From Diphasiastrum complanatum (lineage: Eukaryota > Streptophyta > Lycopodiopsida > Lycopodiales > Lycopodiaceae), in contig CM055106.1 in assembly GCA_029204225.1 (NCBI GenBank), positions 35,562,361 through 35,626,360 on the forward strand: 64,000 nt of DNA. Direction: 5' to 3'. The notes under the pieces are model-generated. The model ran no database searches. It saw only the letters and a program-made list of their open reading frames with translations, and was not told the origin of the DNA. Below, piece after piece: positions 33,916 to 45,779 of the stretch. Every line of letters begins with the position of its first letter. Positions within the stretch are counted from its first letter, which is position 1. The translations under genes and the position numbers were made by a program.

Positions 33916-34278
33916 TAGAACAGGCTCCATGAAGCGTATCTCCACACTTGGTTCTTCTTTTCCAAAAAAAAAAAAAACAAGAAGTTCAGATAAAGTATCA
34001 ATGGACTCACCTTCTTTTTCTTGTTTTTCACGTTATTTCCTTTTCATTTTCTTATTTTTACATGTTCTTTTCTCTATTTATTTATTTTTTCCCTTATCTA
34101 TCTGTACATACACCTTCTCTGTTTTCCCCCCTCTACAGCTCAATTTGTTGCCATAATTTTTTCTCACAATTTTAGAGTCTTCTCCCCCTCTTGTCCATAC
34201 TCCTTTTTCGGCCTCTTTCGCAACGATCTCACATCGCCATGCACGCCAACGCCAAAGACATACGCAGATGCCAATTTT
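33916..34278. other. T-rich non-coding stretch
   Basis: An A14-like run near 33965 followed by very T-rich sequence to about 34150. Overlapping Phe/Leu-rich frames here are by-products of composition. No gene is supported. Confidence 0.6.
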
Positions 34279-35033
34279 TGGTGAAGATTCTTCTAACGGA
34301 TTCCAGATGCCAAAAGTGCCGAACGAATATCAAGTGAAGGAATCGTGCCACCAAACTACACTATAGAGTATCGACAATTAACCAAGAAGGAGTTCTAGAA
34401 TCTAGATTTACTGAGAACGCCAAAATCAAAGGGTCGACAAGTCGCGGACCAGCCAATGAGTAAAACCAAAGCCCAGCGCCTCCCCAACATATCTTACGGT
34501 GACGGGAATAAAGGTATGGCCGAGTCGGCAAAAAGACTCGGATCTAATTGTAAATATAGCATCAGACATTCTCTTAGAAGGTTCACTGTACTCGTAAGTC
34601 GATGGCGCGAGAAATAGAATTAGATCTCAACTCAAATGGGCCAATAATAAGAAAGGACCCAAGTAGTTTGAAATGCATTTTGGCTTTTAACATTTTAAGA
34701 TAGTCAAGTTGTTATGGCACATGGTTTTTGGATGAACCAAAAACCCTAACCCTAGCTTTGTCTATAGGTAGGGATGTGACACCAGTTTGTAACCACTTTT
34801 CATTGTGAAGAATAGAGATTGAGACAGAGAAGCTAAGCCTCCTCCACTTTTTCTTACCTTGTGAAGCCCTCCTTTTTTGCACTTGTAAGATTGATTGTGG
34901 ATGTATGAATGCTTGAATGTTATTGTCTAATCATGCTATCACATATTGAATGATAAGCTCAAGCTTTCATCCTTCTAATCCACAAAATCACACAATAGTA
35001 AAATAGGTGATAGAAACACATTTGGAGTGATCA
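34279..35033 (+). mobile_element. LTR B (755 bp), same family as LTR A at 6337
   Basis: Matches 6337-7077 over its full length, TGGTGAAG to GGAGTGATCA, with small indels. The flanks differ from those of LTR A and do not show a 5-bp target duplication (ATTTT before, ATAGG after). It may be a truncated element's LTR, or a solo LTR with decayed flanks. Confidence 0.75.
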
Positions 35034-35991
35034 ATAGGATCCATTAGGTAGATTTATTTCCATTGCTCCCCTCTCTTGAGAAGATAAACCTCAAGAGGAG
35101 AAGATGTAGAGCTCAAGAATCCTAGACATTCTGAGTTCTTTGGCGCAAGGTAATCTGCTTTTCAGCGCGTCGAAAAATAGATCAAAACGAAACAGAAGAT
35201 CGGCCTTTCAGATCTTTTAGTTTAATCACGTTATGTCTTTCTTTCCCGCGGCCTTTTTTCCAGGGGCTCTGGAGCGTATAACTTCGGTCCAGCTTCCTCC
35301 AAGGATGGATCTTCACCAAGAAAGCCAAGATCCAAGAAGAGGATCTTCACACACCAAAACCCAAAAAGAGCCAAGAAGAATGTCTAAGCCATTACATTTT
35401 CAGATCCAAAGCCAAGATTAACGACCTTGGTAGGCTTAGATTCCATCTAGATCCGCAGTTTAACCCCCTCCTCATTTGATCGAATCTCGTTACTACACGA
35501 CTACTCACCCGGTTGGAGATCCAAGCCCCATCTTTGCCCTCTTGATCACGACGATTAGGGAGGCACGGAAAGGGTCAACAACATTCTTATGGTGGTAGTA
35601 AGATTTCCTCAGGTTGAGCCTCAGTCGCTTATTTATGTCAGAGTTACGGGTTTGTGCTTGTAAGTGTCTGATAGGATGTCAACCTAGGTAGATGGAGGAT
35701 GTAAGTCTCATGGTCGCAGTGGGATTTCCTCAGTTTGAGCCATGTTGCTCATGTGGTCCATTTGTGTTCAAGTCGGATTGGGGACAAGTCAGTTGCTCGA
35801 GAGTGTGATAGACTCTCCGTGAGAGCATTGTGTTTGCATGATACTTTGTGTGCCAAACCTGGTGGTTTGATGGTGTGCTTGAGTGTGAGTCAAGTACAGG
35901 GTAGCATGGATATGCATAACATCTATTGGACACTCCAGACATTGCTACAGTTTGTATTTCTTTGTCTATTACATTTGAGCTTAAGGGAGAG
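35034..35991. other. Unassigned sequence with a diverged duplication
   Basis: No coding domain is seen. Two related blocks, each with ATTTCCTCAG-TTGAGCC, occur near 35608 and 35725. The stretch ends with TTAAGGGAGAG directly before TGTTAGAAATTAG, which looks like a plus-strand polypurine tract. Confidence 0.5.
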
Positions 35992-36380
35992 TGTTAGAAA
36001 TTAGTTCTGATATGATTTATTTGTGTAAGCTCTAAATCTAATATTGTAAGTATAGTACAATTAAGTAGATTGTATTTGGTAGTGATCAGGAGTTGACCCG
36101 CCATCGACATATTAATCGTCTCGTAGTCGGCTACTTGGATCAACTGAGTAGCCACTCATAGGAAAAATTAGTCGGAGTAGACCGAATAGTTGAGGGGTGG
36201 CCGAATAGTCGATGTCGACTGAGTCGTCAGGACATTGTCATCTATTCCTTTGTATTTCTACATACTATCAAGAAACAAGTGTATTTCTACAAAGTATGCG
36301 ATTTTACAAGTATTTACAACAGCTAGTGAATGGATCTAGATTAGCAGAGAGATAGGGATGGAGAGGATAGAAATCCAACA
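35992..36380 (-). mobile_element. 3' LTR of a minus-strand copia element (389 bp)
   Basis: On the minus strand it starts TGTTGGATTTC at 36380, directly after a polypurine run (AAG then ten G), and ends CTAATTTCTAACA at 35992. The end of copia RNase H lies just upstream on the same strand, giving the orientation. The left flank also looks like a polypurine tract on the other strand (see findings). Confidence 0.75.
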
Positions 36381-36390
36381 CCCCCCCCCC

Positions 36391-37325
36391 TTAATCTGGA
36401 TCCTTGAACGCCTTGATTTTCAAATTCAAGATAGCACAAAAATTCTTGTGTGCTTCTTGATTTAACCCTTTTGTAAATATATCAGCTGCCATGTACTAGG
36501 TTCTGCAAAATTTCAGACTTAACTTCTTTGTTGAGTATCTTGCTCCTGATGTAGTGGTACTTAATCTCGATGTGCTGGCTCCTAGAATGAAATCTAGGAT
36601 TAATCAATAATAATAGCACTCTGATGATCGATAATAATAGCACTCTGATTGTCCAACTGAATAATTGTTGGAGCATATTATCTGAGACCAATATCAGACA
36701 ATAAATTTCTCAATCAAATTGCCTCTTTGGTAGCTTGAGAGGCTGCAATGTCTTCTGATTCTGTAGATGACATTGCAATAGAGGTTTGTTTTCGACTGTT
36801 CCAAGATATTGGACCATTATTGAACAAGAAGACAAGTCCAGAAGTCGATCCTCTGGTGTCGATATCACCTGCCCAATTTGCATATGTATATCCATGAAGT
36901 ATATGGATATCAGATGGATCAACATCACCATAACAGATACATAGGTCAATAGTAGCTCGTACATATCTGATTACTCTGAAAAGAGCTTTCCAGTGGATCA
37001 TACCAGGGTTGGCCATGTATTGGCTCAAGGAGCTAATGGCGTATGCAAGATTAGGCCTGGCGGAGATCATTGCATACACCAGTAATTGATTGATATGGGT
37101 ATCTCTTCATTTCGGCCTTCTCCTCATTGGTTTGAGGGCATTGCTCCTTGGATAATTTTAGACCTGGACCCATGGGATTATGTACAAACTTGCAATTCAT
37201 GAAATTGAATTTCATCAGCAATTTATAGAAGTACCTCTGCTGGGTGATATAAGTCACGTTCAATCTTTTAGCAACTAACTTTGAAATCGCTAGCACCAAA
37301 GTGATTACGTAGCCAAACAATGTAG
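36391..37325 (-). pseudogene. Ty1/copia RT end and RNase H (minus strand)
   Basis: Frames on the minus strand give the RT C-terminus (YITQQRYFYKLLMKFNFMNC), the linker (KRYPYQSI then MYAMISARPNLAYAISSLSQY), RNase H (YTYANWAGDIDTRGSTSGLV, SSTESEDIAASQA) and the C-terminal block NPRFHSRSQHIEIKYHYIR ending just before the polypurine tract. A 24-bp tandem duplication at 36609-36656 repeats the 'SAIIID' segment, and several frameshifts are present. Upstream pol is missing; similarity stops near 37325. Confidence 0.85.
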
Positions 37326-39967
37326 TATTGAAATATCAGACGAAACTTCAATATTCCTTTGACTCATGATTCCCGAGTATCTCTACAGACTGTGTAGAAA
37401 CACAAGCAAATCTGTAGAACTGGATAATAAGTGGATGAAGATTAAAGATAGATTATTCGGTCAATAGAAGAATAATATAACACATGCAACTACGTATATC
37501 GTATTTAAAAGGACTTCGACAACATTGATGGTTTAGAACACTAGTGACTTGAAACCATCATATGTGAATACATATGATATTGCCTTCTTAAGTCTTTGTA
37601 CTCACCATTACAAACCATGCAAGTCATATGTGATGACTTTGCGTTGATGCCTCTAGAATCTAGCTAAAATAGTGCGTAATCAAATTCTCACATGCCCAAT
37701 ATGTTGGATCATAGAATCATGGTGTAATCCTACACTAATACGCCCATGAGAAGCTCATATTATACTCTACACTTATCAAAAGGCCTTATGCCTTGTGGTT
37801 TATTTATCCCCTTCTCAAAATTAATCTTCAGTGGGGATCAAACATGTAGTGGGCATGGGAGCAAGCCGACAACCATATAGGAATGGAGAAGCATTTTCCA
37901 TTAGAGATTACCATTTATCCCATAAGTACAAGCCTTGAACAAACCTTCGAGTTTCCTACTAATTAATAAGGGGCTCTTTGCACTAGTGCTTTTATGTTAT
38001 TCTGAGGCTTGTGTGACTATATGTCTCTATCAATGTTTCATGCAACAATGCGTTTGAAACGGGAAAGAATCGGCTTTGTCGGGAAAGAAACAGCGAAACA
38101 TTTTTAGCGTTTTCTTTTCTTTTGCTTGATTTAACTCCTAGCCTTTTGTTAAACGAAAACCAAGTGTTGTTTATGTGTCTAGACAGTGATTATAGCTCTA
38201 TACAACGACAATACAAACAATTGGTAATCCACACACTTAGATGATTGAGGACTCAACGAGACATTGAGATACATCCGATCATGCACATACACAAGGTATT
38301 CATAATTCTACTATTCCCTACAAAGTTCTAACTAAGGTTTTATATGCCATACTTTCACATGCACATTAGGAGTTTTTCTTTTCTTTTCTTCCTCTTGAAT
38401 TTGAAAATCAATCCGTTTGAAGCAGACTTTTCGAAACGGAGTTTCTTTGAATGAAAGGTGTTTCAGTGAAACATTGGTCTCCTTACCTTGTGAGAATGCA
38501 TGAAGTGATCTTTTGAAGTTCTTTGCTTGGCTTGAGAGTGACCAATATGATAGTATGAAGCTGAGAATTTTTCTATAAGGTAGATTCTTGCTTGCCTGAT
38601 TTTGCTTTGCTATCAATTGCTTGTAAGCGGTGTTGTTTCTTTTTAGCTTTTTAGCCTATCTAAAATATGGTTCAATGTTCCATCTACCTCGAGTTGCAAG
38701 AATGATCATAGAGGAGCCAGGTCACAGAACAACAACCACCATAGCTTAGTATGAAGGGAGACAACCTCCAACATTGACCTCTAGGGCCTAAATGGCTAAT
38801 TCCAACGTAGGTTATTCAAACATGCAAGGTGTAGTAGAGATAGGCCTGAATTTGCTCATACCACCCATGCACACCAAAAGATATGTGCGCAAACTTGTGG
38901 CGCCCACACACCCCCTCCATACTAAGGGATGGGCAACTAGCCCTTCATGGGCTGGGACAAACCTACTATAGATTAAGCCAAGCCTCAAATCCTTGTCAAA
39001 AGAAAAAACTTCATAAGAAACTAGATATTCTGCTATGTACTAAAAAAATTTGTGGCTAGGTTTCGAGAGAACTATAACATGACTACTCTACCAACAATAT
39101 CTTTCTCTCCCTACACTAAAGTGAAATATTTAAAAAGCTATGAACTCTCTACATGGGTGTTTGATTCCTTGTTTTTTTTCTTTTAGCAGTAGATTGGATA
39201 GAAAGCTAGTCAAGAAAAAAATAAAGCTACATTCAAAAACTATAAGCGATTAGGCAAGATCTTAAGGTTGTAGCAATGCTCTATCATTTGTATGTAATAT
39301 GTACGTGTATTATGCCCTAATAAACCTAATTGAATGAAGACTTATAAGAGTTACAACTTGGCTCTTACTTAGTACTTTGTGTGGCTATAACAAATCAATT
39401 AGATACAACCACTCAAATATATCCAATCATAGGGTTTTACAGTGGACCTTGTCACCTTAAGGCGATGCAAGGATGGCCATGGCTCTAGTGTATGAATAGG
39501 GAACCTTCATTGCATTGCAATTATGATGATTGATCGTCGACCGTTGATCCATTGTAAGCTTTGTTGGGCCCAAAAGAAATTATTAACCTTAACGATAAAG
39601 GTAGTTCCCTCTTTAGAAAGTATTTTTGATAAGGATGATAGGGCAACAAAGGACCAAAGTAGACTTAAAAGGGCCTAAAAAGGGCTACCTAAATAGGCAT
39701 TGGACATCCATTTTAAGAGATCTTTTGGCTCATTTGTAAATGAGTGAACTTGGAGTTCTTCTTGTGAGCCATCATATTCTCCCAAAGGAAATAGAGGTTT
39801 GTAAAACAGAAAGAAATGTTATTCCTATTATTGAAATGTAAAAAAAACCAAATACCCTTCTAAAAGTAGCAAATTTAAGTAAGTGGGACAAGGTTATACC
39901 CTAAACCCTAATTCAGAGGAGGAATCAAAACACAAGAATCCTATTTTATTCATAAGAGCTTCCCCCC

Positions 39968-40009
<42 letters not shown>

Positions 40010-40900
40010 TCACACACACACACACACACACGTTCATATACACGAGACTCCTAACTTCCTAAGGGTTCAATGTGATACATGCGTGCTTTACTTCTTTCCC
40101 TACTATCGTACTTAGAAACTACTAAACAATTAAACCTCGGACACGCCACCTTCGCATAGTTACTCACTTACTATGTATGTCCTACCATAGCAGCAACAAA
40201 CTTCTACTCTTTTTCCTTTCTTATTTCGACCGTAGTACCATCGCACCGTTGCAAACTTCTACTCTCCATCCTTTTTCATCAGAAAACTACCCTTCACTCA
40301 TGCCCTCGTCAGCTATGGCAGATGTAACCATGTAACCAGAACACGTATGGTTATTCCAGATACGGATCGAGCATCAGTGTCATCCGTCAATAGGTTTTGG
40401 TAAGTTGCCACTACACAGATCTACAAGATCATGAGCAGCATGACGGTTGAATGTTTGATATAGCAAGCTTTATACAGGTTTCGGTTTCTCTTGAACGTCC
40501 TTCGAAGTCTATCGGACATCCGCGGAAAAATGAAGGGGATTGATCCGTACAGGATTCTACGATTTGTTCTACCTATCTGAAAAACTTCCTTCCAAAACAG
40601 ATACTAGATTTCCTTCAGCGATAGAAAGAATATAGATGCTGCCCAACATAGATACTATATTCCCGATCTACATTGTCCCAGACTCCCAGATGACCACAAT
40701 TTACAGAGAGTCTTGCTTATGCAGACGAACCCAGTTGACAAAAACCAGCAAGTATATTATCACGCGAATATAAACTGACGATCTTAAAAGTAAAAGCGGC
40801 TTCTCCAAAACATAAGCAATCACCCAACCCAATAAAAGACGCTCCAAATGGAGCATGTACATCACTTCTGAAGATTCGTTAAACAGATAAGAATAACCTA
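37326..40900. other. Non-coding stretch, probable MADS intron or intergenic DNA
   Basis: I see no coding exon in this 3.6-kb stretch. If the MADS-box gene is real, it lies in or beyond intron 1. It contains the microsatellites at 39969-40031, and LTR-like text near 39560-39850 (for example GTTGGGCCCAAAAGAAATTATTAA) without definable ends. No K-box exon could be picked out by eye. Confidence 0.5.
39969..40031. repeat. (TC)20 followed by (CA)n microsatellite
   Basis: TC repeats run from 39969 to 40008, then ATCT and about nine CA units to 40031. Confidence 0.95.
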
Positions 40901-40901
40901 C

Positions 40902-41083
40902 CTTGAGCTTGAAAACTCGAAAAGCTTCCCTGTGCTCGAAAAGATTATTACTGCAACTTGCGCATCACACAGTACTGACAACTCACGAGCTTTCTTTAAC
41001 AGCCCGCTCCTTCTTTTTGAGAACGTCACCTGCCGACATGTTGCATTCTCTATCCTCTTGATTTCTATCTTTCCGCGACCCAT
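40902..41083 (-). CDS. MIKC-type MADS-box transcription factor, exon 1 (AGL15/AGL18-like)
   Basis: The exon encodes a complete MADS DNA-binding and dimerisation domain: [60 protein letters not shown]. It is 182 bp long, the usual length of exon 1 in type II MADS genes, and ends at a textbook donor, CTCAAG/GTAGGT (intron starts at 40901). Such proteins bind CArG boxes in the nucleus as dimers and control flowering or embryo development. The KRIENA start and the LFEFSS end are most like the AGL15/AGL18 group, by memory only. The exons for the I, K and C regions would lie at lower coordinates and were not found, so it may be a gene with long TE-filled introns or an orphan exon. All core residues are intact. 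Confidence 0.88.
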
Positions 41084-41799
41084 AGATACCAGATTTTCTT
41101 CCCCTGTTGCAGATAAGCCTCTAAACTATCTGAATGAGTGTTGCAATATTGAAAAGACCGAAACAGATAATTCTTCTCTTTTTGCAATCTCATACTATAA
41201 CAAGATCCAACAACTGCAAATAAGCCATCACTTCCAGTGCCATTTCAACTAGATCTTTGATACAGCAATGGATCAAATGTCCAGCTTTCAAGCAACCAAA
41301 CACAGATCGCAAGAGTCCCCTTATGTATCCGTTTCTGAGATTGTCTAAGGTTTTGTGGAAACTCAGAGCAGCTCTGTATTCCAACAGCCCATCAGCTTCA
41401 AATGTTTTTTCTTGCTTCCATTATTTTGATGCGAATCATTTGGTTTTGATGATGTGGGCGGTGTGTTTTTGTGTTCAGAATGGCTGTGCACTGTGAACCC
41501 ACAATACAGAATATCACAAATTTTTCACTTTTCGAAACTTGCACCTATACCCAGTGCTGAAAGCCAAGCCACTCATAGGATCAAGCGCTGCTGCCAGTGG
41601 GTTCCAACCTGGCTCGGAGTTTGCAGTTTGCAATGCCAAGCCCTTCAAAACAAAGCCCAACACTCTGCTACACAGTGAATACAAGCCAAAACTCAAACAT
41701 ATTTAGGTCAAGCAAAATGACTGATGGGTCAAAAACTTCTGTGCATTAGGCATGTACATTGGAAGGGCAAGGATGACCTAAGTAAAAATTCTTAATGAA

Positions 41800-41982
41800 G
41801 AACTTGACAGATGGGATGAAGTTCAAGGATGAACTCAACCTTTCATTATGAGAAAAAGGTCTTTTTTTGGGAATCCCAAGCCTGGGCCCGTGAGAACTTG
41901 GCAGATGGGATGAAGTTCAAGGATGAACTCAACCTTTCATTATGAGAAAAAGGTCTTTTTTTGGGAATCCCAAGCCTGGGCC
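41800..41982 (+). repeat. 94-bp tandem duplication
   Basis: 41800-41893 is repeated at 41894-41982 with almost no differences (GAACTTGACAG against GAACTTGGCAG at the start). Each copy includes TCATTATGAGAAAAAGG and TTTTTTTGGGAATCCCAAGC. Confidence 0.95.
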
Positions 41983-42819
41983 CTGGACTCACGGGATGGG
42001 TTATATAGCCTTATAGGTCTTGGTGATGAAAACACGTGTTGGCAAGGCAATGGAGACTCCCTGAGTCCCTGTGGTTTAGTGTTTAGTCCAATGTGGACTG
42101 GACTCTCACCTTGGGTTCACAAAATGATTTGAACACATGGATGGAGTGACTCATTAAAAAGGAAAAGAAACCAAGAGTCATTATTTAAGAGAAACCAAGA
42201 AGCATTAAAAAGGAAAAGGAGAATTTAAACTATTCATTTAACTTTAGTAGGAATCTAGTGAATTTTGCCTCAAGTTCAAGCAATATGGAAAGGATACAAG
42301 TTTTAAATTAGGCCTTAGGGATTAGGCCATCACTACTAAGTATCTCACAACTTACAATACAAACCTCTCAATGTTCATATTAAAAGACCTAAAATTGAGT
42401 GTTATACCTACTTATCTTTAGCTTAATCATTTATTCAATAAGAATTTATCAAGTTTACCAATTAGTTATTCTAAATGTATCAAACACCATTGTAAATAAA
42501 TCAAAAGAAATCTAATAGTAATTTATCTATAGGCAAAATATAGTAGTTAAGGAGATTGACCAAGCAAACTAACTATCTATAATAAACATTTTAGGCTAAC
42601 TAAACTAGAAAATAAAAATTCAACCAATTTAGGTTGCAAATTGTTGACATTCAAAACATGTGTTCCAAATCGTTTTTGGAGTCGCTCGTGATCTACAACA
42701 ACTATGAATCGTTCAAATACTTGGATCGGTGTCCAATTATGAGTTGTCAATCCGCATTACATTAATTAAAATAATATCATACATATTCAAGGCTACAAAA
42801 GTGTCCTAAGAAAATTATG

Positions 42820-42821
<2 letters not shown>

Positions 42822-42896
<75 letters not shown>
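42822..42896. repeat. (TC)37 microsatellite
   Basis: An uninterrupted 75-base TC run, the longest simple repeat of the window. Confidence 0.97.
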
Positions 42897-42899
<3 letters not shown>

Positions 42900-45779
42900 A
42901 TGTCCATCTCCGATACAGAGGATTCGGATTCATCCTTGATGTGGATATTCGGTACTCCAGTGTATGAGTTTACCAGTTATGCCTTGTTATTCTAAACTGG
43001 GCCAAAAATGTAATTAATAACCTTGTGAGGGCCCAAGCATATCCATTAAGATATGTGGAGCTAGTGCATCATGTCTAACGGTTATAAATACATGTAAAGG
43101 GGATCAAAAGCAATTGGATGAGAATTGAGATCTTATATAAAATATTCCTAGGCCCAGGGTGCTTATACATACATGTTTTTCAATTTTCGATTGTTGGAAT
43201 CCTCTCCTCTCTTGTATTTAGTCATTGTGGCTCGGGGGAGAAGTTGATTAAGGTTTGACTCTCGGCTTCCAATTGGTTGGGTGGTTTGGCTCCACATTAG
43301 TCCTTTTGGCGCATTTTACTTTGCATCGATTAGAAGGTGGAGTTGCTTTTTGCTTTTTCCCAGCTTTTTGGTTGTATCTCCTTGTTTTTCTGTCGTGGTG
43401 GGGCAATTGAACTCCAAGTGGCTTCTTTGATTCTTGAGTGCTTTCAGCCTAATGGTTAGTGTTATGGACTTTCTCTATAGCAATAACCGCATATCGTTCG
43501 ATTTTTTGACGATTTTTACAAATTTTTAACTAGTATTTACTATTATAGCTTGGAATCAAATCTACTATATGTAAATGATTTTTAGAATTTTACTTCTTGT
43601 TTCTAAGTCTTATGATAGGTTATAATGATTACATGTCAGTTATATGGTCAATATCGAATCGACCCAATATTTTGGTCAAAATTTGATGAGTATTGGAAGG
43701 GTGAAGAAATGGCAGATTGAAGAAGAACTTTTGTCCACCCCTATAAAAAGAGGTGAAGAGTATGTGTGGAAAACACTTGCACTTTTTCCTTTTGAAGACT
43801 CTCTCATACCTCTCTTAGATCTTACATCTACCTAGCCATCTCTTCCCATTCTATGTGTGCATCATCTATGGTGAGAGTTTTATGTTTTGGTGACAAGATT
43901 TATAATGAGTGTCCTCCATGTGAGGGTGGAGACCACAATTAGCTCCTGTGTGAAATTTTGTTGTAACCATTCATGTTCATGTGAGGGAGCTTGAGTGGAA
44001 GGCTACTTTGTGAGAGTTGGGTGAAAGTATTTTTGGTCTGGATGTGCTGCACTTTGGCATCACCTTGTGTGCGTTTGAGAAATGTCCTTTCAGAATTATC
44101 TAATGAGGGCTTTGGTCTTTGAGGAGTGGTAAGAGTGAATGTGTGTAATGCCTTTGAATTTTAAGGTGTAGAGAGGACCATGTTTGTTTTGTGAAATGAA
44201 GCACTTTGTAAGGACAACCAGACTTACTAAGAATCAACACCTTGTGAGTATGGTTAGGGAGAATCGCTTTGGTGGGAGTGTTGAGAAATTGGTTGAGAAG
44301 AGTGTTGATGATCAATGTAAAGATTAGTGTTGAGTAGCAACTTTAATGAAAATCCTAAGCTGCATTCCCATTGAGAGAGTTTTTGAAAGTAAAATGAACT
44401 CAAGGATAAGAATTTCTAGATATAGTACTTAATTAAGAAGAAGGAAGGACATGACCTGAAGAGGCCTTGAAAGGCAATTGGTGATGTTAGTGTTTTCAGT
44501 TTCCACATAATGGATAATGCACAGTATGAAATACTTAAAAATGCTAGCGGATATGCTAAGAAAGCCATGTTATTGAAGAGAATATCAATACTTTGAGCAT
44601 GCAATGTTGTTTCTTAATCACTAAGCTACACCTCAGCTTTCTATCCCAAATGACAATCCAAACCTACCATTTCTTTGCAGCCAGATCGCGCTTCAGCAAG
44701 ATATCATCATAAATCTCCTGACTAGCATGAATTCTAGTGAACACATCCTTTACCAGAATGGCTCCAAATCATTGGCAAAACATTTGCATTCATAGTAAAC
44801 AAAGACCAGCACACAGTTTCTTTGCATCAGTTAGCTACACTACAAGTCAAAGTTGCAACTCTGATAGAAACCCTTTTGATTATTCAGAATCTCAACTCAA
44901 AATAGAGCCACTCGAGAGCTGTATTAGAGTAATGCTTTAGAAAATATGAATGCTCCCTTTGAGCCTACAGTTGAGAAATATGACAGAAAATGGAATAGGT
45001 AACGAGTAAGAGGAGCGGCCGTGTGAGTCAGGAAGGCCAGCAAGACAGTAGATGAAACAATAGCAGATCATATCGAGCTAGTAGAAGAGCGTGGGAGCAA
45101 TCAGCATGTCAGAGGAGCGCGGTCGAGCCAGAGAGCGAGGGCCAGAATGAGACAGCGAGGAAAAGGCAGATTGTGACCAGGAGGAGAGGTAGAAAAGAAG
45201 AAAGGAGAGAGAGGAAGAAGCGAAGGAAAAAGAAAAAGGAAGCCGGGAGGGGGGTTTATTCAACTTTAGTCTTTAAAAAAGTGTTTTTCCTTGAGAAAGG
45301 ACCCAAGTGTTTTTCTTTCTCCCAAGTACCATTGGAAAAAGTGACGACTAGAGCAATCGGGCTAGACCATCCCTGAAACACACGGAGTTATGTGTCTTTT
45401 CTCATTCTGACTCATTGAATCATCATTTCCTTTAAGTGAATGGCATGTGTGATGTTGAATGTGATGTTGCGGTTGTTAATGTTGTTTGATGACATGAATG
45501 GAAGATGTTCAATTGCATATACAAAGACATACTAATGCTTACCACTTGAGATTTACCAAAAGGTTGAAATTTTTTTACTACTTGTTGAGGTGTTTTGATC
45601 GTAACTTGGCACAAACCAGTCTTGACTACATAAAATTCACCTACAACATTTTCTAAAGATTTGACATTCAATTGGTATTCGATCGAAGCATAGTATCCAT
45701 AAGTCGAAGTAATAAATAGTGCTTATATGTTTTTCATGAGTTGCGTGTATGTGATTCTTTTTTAGAGGTGGCACAGATT

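Larger units (their letters stand above)
41084..45420. other. Gene-poor stretch upstream of the MADS exon
   Basis: 41084-41700 is probably 5' UTR and promoter of the MADS gene (minus strand); no clear TATA or CArG box was seen. It also contains the tandem duplication at 41800 and the microsatellite at 42822. Near 43470-44080 the sequence has LTR-like features on the plus strand (CCCCTATAAAAAGAGG at 43738, then CT-rich text), without definable ends. 44080-45420 has nothing recognisable. Confidence 0.5.

Noticed and set aside
33929-34284. Three overlapping Phe/Leu-rich frames
   Set aside because: They are products of a T-rich stretch; hydrophobicity here is compositional, not evidence of a membrane protein.
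36000-36380. Plus-strand 3' LTR of a separate copia element
   Set aside because: Only the minus strand has RNase H leading into the LTR; the plus-strand polypurine-like stretch alone is not enough, so it is reported as a finding.
38332-38616. 94-codon minus-strand frame
   Set aside because: No domain, no splice-site context matching the MADS gene, and composition like its surroundings.
45078-45376. Short basic or Ser-rich frames on both strands
   Set aside because: They arise from purine-rich GAGAAG sequence; no homology and no start context.
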